Of a stretch of 64,000 nt of DNA, positions 60,738-64,000 are shown piece after piece. Position numbers and translations under genes: made by a program. The DNA is from Mesohalobacter halotolerans (lineage in GTDB: Bacteria > Bacteroidota > Bacteroidia > Flavobacteriales > Flavobacteriaceae): NCBI RefSeq assembly GCF_006120725.1, contig NZ_SWMU01000001.1, positions 806,001 through 870,000 of the forward strand. The letters run 5' to 3'. The notes under the pieces are model-generated. The model made no database searches. It saw nothing but the letters and a program-made list of their open reading frames with translations, and was not told where the DNA came from. Position 1 is the first letter of the stretch, and each line of letters starts with the position of its first letter.

Positions 60738-61310
60738 TTATAAGTCGTCTATAACTTTACTGATTCGGGTTGTTATTTCATCAATGCTGCCAACGCCATC
60801 AACCCCGTAATATTTATCTTTTTTCTGATAATAGGATTTTAAAATCGCAGTCTCATCATAATAAACTTTGATGCGATTTCTGATAACATTTTCATTGGCA
60901 TCGTCTGGTCTTCCTGAGGTTTTACCACGCTCTAGTAGACGTTTTACTAAGACTTCATCATCGACTTCTAGTGCTATCATGGCATCAATTTGTGTGGATT
61001 TTTTTGTCATGAGTTGATCGAGACTCTGGGCTTGAGCTTCAGTTCTGGGAAAGCCGTCAAAGATAAATCCGTTGCACGGCAGATGTTTGTCAACTTCAGC
61101 ATTGAGCATTTTTATGGTGACTTCGTCTGGAACAAGCTTTCCGTTATCGGTGTAGGATTGGGCGAGCTGACCCAAATCTGTCTTGTTTTTAATGTTATAC
61201 CTGAACATATCACCAGTTGATAGGTGAATGAGATTGTAGGTTTTCTTTAAAATGTCGGCTTGTGTACCTTTTCCGGCTCCTGGTGGGCCAAATAAAACAA
61301 TATTTGTCAT
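60738..61310 (-). CDS. adk: Adenylate kinase
   Basis: A 190-residue enzyme that converts AMP + ATP to 2 ADP. It has the P-loop GPPGAGKGTQ (about 8-17), the AMP site STGDMFRYNI (about 32-41), DGFPRT (about 85-90) and the LID arginines in GRPDDANENVI. It is the short-LID form, without the zinc-cysteine insert of long adenylate kinases. It starts 3 bp after the hpt stop and is expected to be co-transcribed with it. Confidence 0.96.
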   Translation of the reverse strand: MTNIVLFGPPGAGKGTQADILKKTYNLIHLSTGDMFRYNIKNKTDLGQLAQSYTDNGKLVPDEVTIKMLNAEVDKHLPCNGFIFDGFPRTEAQAQSLDQLMTKKSTQIDAMIALEVDDEVLVKRLLERGKTSGRPDDANENVIRNRIKVYYDETAILKSYYQKKDKYYGVDGVGSIDEITTRISKVIDDL

Positions 61311-61313
61311 AAT

Positions 61314-61841
61314 TTATGAGGTTTTAAGTTGATAGACATCGGGTAAATTTCTGCCTAATCCATCATAATCTAGGCCATAACCCAGAATAAATTTATCAGG
61401 AATATTTATGCCGATGTAATCAATAGGATATGTTTTTTTATAAGCATCCGGTTTATGAAATAAACTCACAATCCGATAAGATTTTGGGTTTTGAGCTTGA
61501 AGATGTTTTATGAGGTATTCTATAGAATTGCCGGTATCCACGATATCTTCAACAATAATGATATCCTTATTTTTGAGCTGTTCTGCTTCCAGATAAGCTT
61601 TAACCTTACCTGTTGTATGCGTTCCTTGATAGGATGCCAGACGCATAAAACTCAATTTACAATCGCCCTTGTAATTTTTAACCAAATCGGAAGCAAACAT
61701 AAACGCGCCATTGAGTATGACGAGGAATGTTGGTGTTTTTCCAGTGTAATCCTGTTCTAATCTTGCTGCCAATGCTTTCACCGATTTTGATATCTCATCA
61801 CGTGAAATGAAGGGCTTAAACTCTAAATCTCCAATTTTCAT
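61314..61841 (-). CDS. hpt: Hypoxanthine phosphoribosyltransferase
   Basis: A 175-residue purine salvage enzyme that joins hypoxanthine (and perhaps guanine) to PRPP. It shows the PRPP motif IIIVEDIVDTGNSIEYL (about 94-110), the early flexible loop region LASYQGTHTTGKVKAY (about 72-87) and DYIGINIPDKFILGYGLDYD near residues 142-161, which contacts the base. Length is normal for bacterial HPRT. It is followed by adk, so this is a purine nucleotide unit. Confidence 0.94.
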   Translation of the reverse strand: MKIGDLEFKPFISRDEISKSVKALAARLEQDYTGKTPTFLVILNGAFMFASDLVKNYKGDCKLSFMRLASYQGTHTTGKVKAYLEAEQLKNKDIIIVEDIVDTGNSIEYLIKHLQAQNPKSYRIVSLFHKPDAYKKTYPIDYIGINIPDKFILGYGLDYDGLGRNLPDVYQLKTS

Positions 61842-61855
61842 TTTTTACAAAAATA

Positions 61856-61863
61856 CAAAGGTA
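61856..61863 (-). promoter_or_regulatory. -7 promoter element for hpt-adk
   Basis: The minus strand reads TACCTTTG, matching TAnnTTTG, 14 bp before the hpt ATG. A second match, TATTTTTG, at 61848-61855 is closer and would leave almost no leader. Confidence 0.45.
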
Positions 61864-61908
61864 ACGAATCTGCGCTAAAGCTCATTATATAAGTAGCTAA
61901 TGTTAAAA

Positions 61909-62784
61909 CTATTCCTCTTCATTTAATTTATTGATATAAAAATCAATGTGATTTTCCAACTGTGACTTAGGATATTGAATGTCGGTAAAACTTTCCATAC
62001 GTTCTTTTAAGATTTTGGCGACAAGATAACGCGCAGTAGGTTTGTCGTCGGCAGGAATATTATACCACGGCGCATGAGGTTTGGAAGTTGCATTAATGGC
62101 TTTTTCGTAAGCCCTGATATACTTTGGCCAAAGCTGTCGTTCTTCAATATCTTCAGGAGCAAACTTCCAGTTTTTGTGTGGTTTATTGAGACGTCTGAGC
62201 AATCGCCTTTTCTGTTCAGATTTTGAGATGTTGAGAAAAAACTTAAATATAATTGTCCCGTTCTCATGAATAATTTCTTCAAACTGATTGATTTGATTGA
62301 GGCGCTTATCCCAAAATTTTTCTGTAATTTGATCAATGTTTTGAATGTGTGGTAGATTTTCTCCAAGAATTATTTTAGGATGCACCCTAGAAATAAGTAC
62401 ATTTTCGTAATGTGATCGGTTAAATACAGCATATTTGCCCCGTGCCGGTAGCCTTTTGTAATGGCGCCACAAAAAATCTTGTTTAAGCTCTAAAAGTGTT
62501 GGTTTTTTAAAGCTATAGCAGTTAACGCCTCTGACGTTAAAATCTTTAAAGACTTCTCGAATTAAACTATCCTTTCCAGAGGTGTCCATGCCCTGAATGC
62601 AGACTAAAACACTGTATTTGCTATGGGCATACAATTTGTTTTGTAGGTCGCCTAGTGTTCTTCTGGTGTTGAGTAATTCTTTTTCAACTTTAGAACTTTT
62701 AGAGCCTAAGTCAAAACTCGTGGGTAATTTTCTTAACTCAGTAAATGGTAATATTTTAAAACTCTCGATATCTATTTTTTCCAT
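61909..62784 (-). CDS. Polyphosphate kinase 2 family protein
   Basis: A 291-residue nucleotide phosphotransferase that uses polyphosphate as phosphate donor. It has Walker A GMDTSGKD (about 65-72), Walker B-like FNRSHYENVL (about 121-130) and a basic lid segment (KRRLLRRLNKPHKNW, near 211-225). The single-domain length and RSHYE motif resemble the class III PPK2 proteins, which act on AMP or ADP. Its place near hpt and adk may help nucleotide phosphorylation, but that is inference. It starts 6 bp after the phosphoesterase stop. Confidence 0.9.
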   Translation of the reverse strand: MEKIDIESFKILPFTELRKLPTSFDLGSKSSKVEKELLNTRRTLGDLQNKLYAHSKYSVLVCIQGMDTSGKDSLIREVFKDFNVRGVNCYSFKKPTLLELKQDFLWRHYKRLPARGKYAVFNRSHYENVLISRVHPKIILGENLPHIQNIDQITEKFWDKRLNQINQFEEIIHENGTIIFKFFLNISKSEQKRRLLRRLNKPHKNWKFAPEDIEERQLWPKYIRAYEKAINATSKPHAPWYNIPADDKPTARYLVAKILKERMESFTDIQYPKSQLENHIDFYINKLNEEE

Positions 62785-62790
62785 AGTTTA

Positions 62791-63297
62791 TTATTTAGTT
62801 TTCACACCTCTTTTGCCAAAGTCTATCACTTCTAAATTCTCGATTTTAGAAGTATTAATTTCAAACCTCAACATGGTTCTTTTTAGATGAAAGCCATGTT
62901 TGCCGATAGCTCCAGGATTCATATGTAATAAATTTAATTTTTTATCGGGCACAACTTTTAAGATATGAGAATGCCCGCAAATAAACAAATCTGGAGGATC
63001 TTGTTCTAATTCTTTTTTGATGTTTGGGTTATAGCGGTTAGGATAGCCGCCGATATGGGTTATCCAAACTTTTAACTTGTCTATATTGAAGTGTTGGTGC
63101 AGTAGAAAACAGGATCGAATGTCGTGGCTATCGATATTGCCGTAAACGGCCCGAAGTTTGGTGTGTTGTGCTATGGCGTCTGTGACTTTCAGATCACCTA
63201 TATCGCCTGCATGCCAGACTTCATCGGCATGTTTTGCATAGTCTAATATTTTATCATCAATATATGAATGCGTATCACTCAATAACAGTATCCGCAT
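62791..63297 (-). CDS. YfcE/MJ0936-type metallophosphoesterase, 168 aa
   Basis: A small calcineurin-like phosphoesterase with all motifs: SDTHSYIDDKIL (Asp7, His9), HAGDIGD (about 30-36), GNIDSHD (about 54-60), THIGGYP and GHSHI (about 108-112). It resembles cyclic-nucleotide or phosphodiester-cleaving enzymes of unknown natural substrate. It lies 9 bp downstream of alaS and 6 bp upstream of the polyphosphate kinase gene, all leftward. Confidence 0.9.
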   Translation of the reverse strand: MRILLLSDTHSYIDDKILDYAKHADEVWHAGDIGDLKVTDAIAQHTKLRAVYGNIDSHDIRSCFLLHQHFNIDKLKVWITHIGGYPNRYNPNIKKELEQDPPDLFICGHSHILKVVPDKKLNLLHMNPGAIGKHGFHLKRTMLRFEINTSKIENLEVIDFGKRGVKTK

Positions 63298-63306
63298 GAT
63301 TTTGGT

Positions 63307-64000
63307 TTAAAGATAGTGTTTAGCCTCTTCTAGCGCTTTAGAAATACCTTCAGGATGTTTACCACCTGCTGTAGCAAAAAAGGCTTGTCCGCCACCTCCG
63401 CCATGAATGTGTTTTCCAAGTGACTTAATGATTTTTCCAGCGTTATAGTTCTGCTCTTCAGCTAAATCTTTTGAGATAAAACAACTTAAAATAGCTTTTC
63501 CGTTTTGTTTAGAACCTAAGATGAGAAACAAATTTTCTATTTCGCCACCGAGTTGAAAGGCGACATCTTTCATCGCTTTAGGGTCTAAATCGACTTGTTT
63601 AGCAATGAAATTGACACCGTTTATAGTTTCGGTCTTATGTTTTAATTCAGTTTTTATGGTTTTAACTTTTTCCTGAAGCAGTTTTCGATTTTCATTCTTG
63701 AGCACTTCAAATTCTTGAATTAATTTGTCTATATGTTCAACAGGCTTTTGATTAGATCCTACGAGTTCTGATATTTGTTGGATTTCATTATCTTTCTGCT
63801 TGAGGTATTGTCTTGCAGCCTCATTGGTTATGGCTTCTATCCGTCTTACACCTGAGGCCACAGAAGATTGACTTATGATTTTAAAATACCAAATGTCTGA
63901 GGTATTGTTGACGTGTGTTCCTCCACAAAGTTCAATAGATTCCCCAAATTTTATGGTGCGCACTTTATCACCGTATTTTTCGCCAAATAACGCCATAGCA
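63307..64000 (-). CDS. alaS: Alanine-tRNA ligase, C-terminal part (runs off the window)
   Basis: Only the last 231 codons are present; the reading frame is open to the right edge, and the first ATG seen (63996) is internal, preceded by an Ala codon. The visible part holds the AMALFGEKYGDKVRTI and ELCGGTHV segments of the editing domain (zinc-binding Cys and His), a coiled coil and the DHHA1/C-Ala domain with the glycine-rich HGGGGGQAFFATAGG. AlaS charges tRNA-Ala and edits misacylation. No break is seen. Confidence 0.95.
   Translation of the reverse strand, partial: AMALFGEKYGDKVRTIKFGESIELCGGTHVNNTSDIWYFKIISQSSVASGVRRIEAITNEAARQYLKQKDNEIQQISELVGSNQKPVEHIDKLIQEFEVLKNENRKLLQEKVKTIKTELKHKTETINGVNFIAKQVDLDPKAMKDVAFQLGGEIENLFLILGSKQNGKAILSCFISKDLAEEQNYNAGKIIKSLGKHIHGGGGGQAFFATAGGKHPEGISKALEEAKHYL

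Overview
The window looks like chromosome of a marine-type Flavobacteriaceae (phylum Bacteroidota). It is AT-rich, and its starts lack obvious Shine-Dalgarno sequences. Many genes are preceded by the Bacteroidota -7 element TAnnTTTG. Several lineage-typical families occur: lipoproteins of the DUF4270 and DUF4837 types, a DUF5686 outer-membrane protein, a DUF5687 ABC permease, a type IX secretion (T9SS) C-terminal domain, an atpD-atpC pair separate from the other ATP synthase genes, and a DNA polymerase III alpha subunit fused to a proofreading exonuclease. I cannot name the genus. I found no tRNA, rRNA, CRISPR array, prophage or insertion sequence.

Layout. 1-3.4 kb: start of pheS, an orphan conserved gene and the biotin genes bioD and bioF with a CarboxypepD_reg-like gene between them. 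3.4-5.8 kb: DUF5686 outer-membrane protein. 5.9-11.6 kb: complete seven-gene Mrp/Mnh Na+/H+ antiporter operon. 11.8-20.9 kb: DUF4837 lipoprotein, then an exopolysaccharide block (BY-kinase Wzc and Wza-like export protein, divergent from a nucleotide-sugar dehydratase, a family 2 glycosyltransferase and a mannosyltransferase-like protein). 20.9-25.3 kb: dnaE. 25.5-31.9 kb: two small beta-barrel proteins, DUF456, tRNA hydroxylase TrhO, two small exported proteins and an ABC exporter pair.

31.9-39.1 kb is the most unusual part. A 369-bp direct repeat carries atpC with its terminator. The two copies flank a T9SS-exported 1324-residue surface protein and a 64-residue protein with a PID-CTERM-like tail. 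One copy adjoins atpD and is intact. The other has lost its ATG start (ATT). A second matched pair of hairpin terminators sits just inside the repeats.

39.2-48.3 kb: a leftward unit (GT5 N-terminal half protein, DUF4270 lipoprotein, glmS) diverges from a rightward operon panC-panD-flippase-like protein-esterase-fold protein without nucleophile serine-radA. 48.4-54.2 kb: a FAS1 lipoprotein and a cell-surface signalling set (ECF sigma, FecR anti-sigma, STN-containing TonB receptor), divergent from a lipoprotein built from repeated Ile-x-aromatic-Pro units. 54.2-64 kb: housekeeping genes on the minus strand (OmpA-like lipoprotein, xth, pepD, DUF2752 with two CD225/dispanin proteins, recX, engB, hydrolase, adk, hpt, ppk2, phosphoesterase, 3' end of alaS).

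The antiporter, polysaccharide export, T9SS surface protein and TonB signalling genes fit a Gram-negative marine organism that invests in envelope functions. The strongest leads are the atpC-flanked surface-protein cassette, the repeat lipoprotein of the signalling locus, and a family of GC-rich palindromic intergenic elements. All calls come from reading the sequence; no database search was run.
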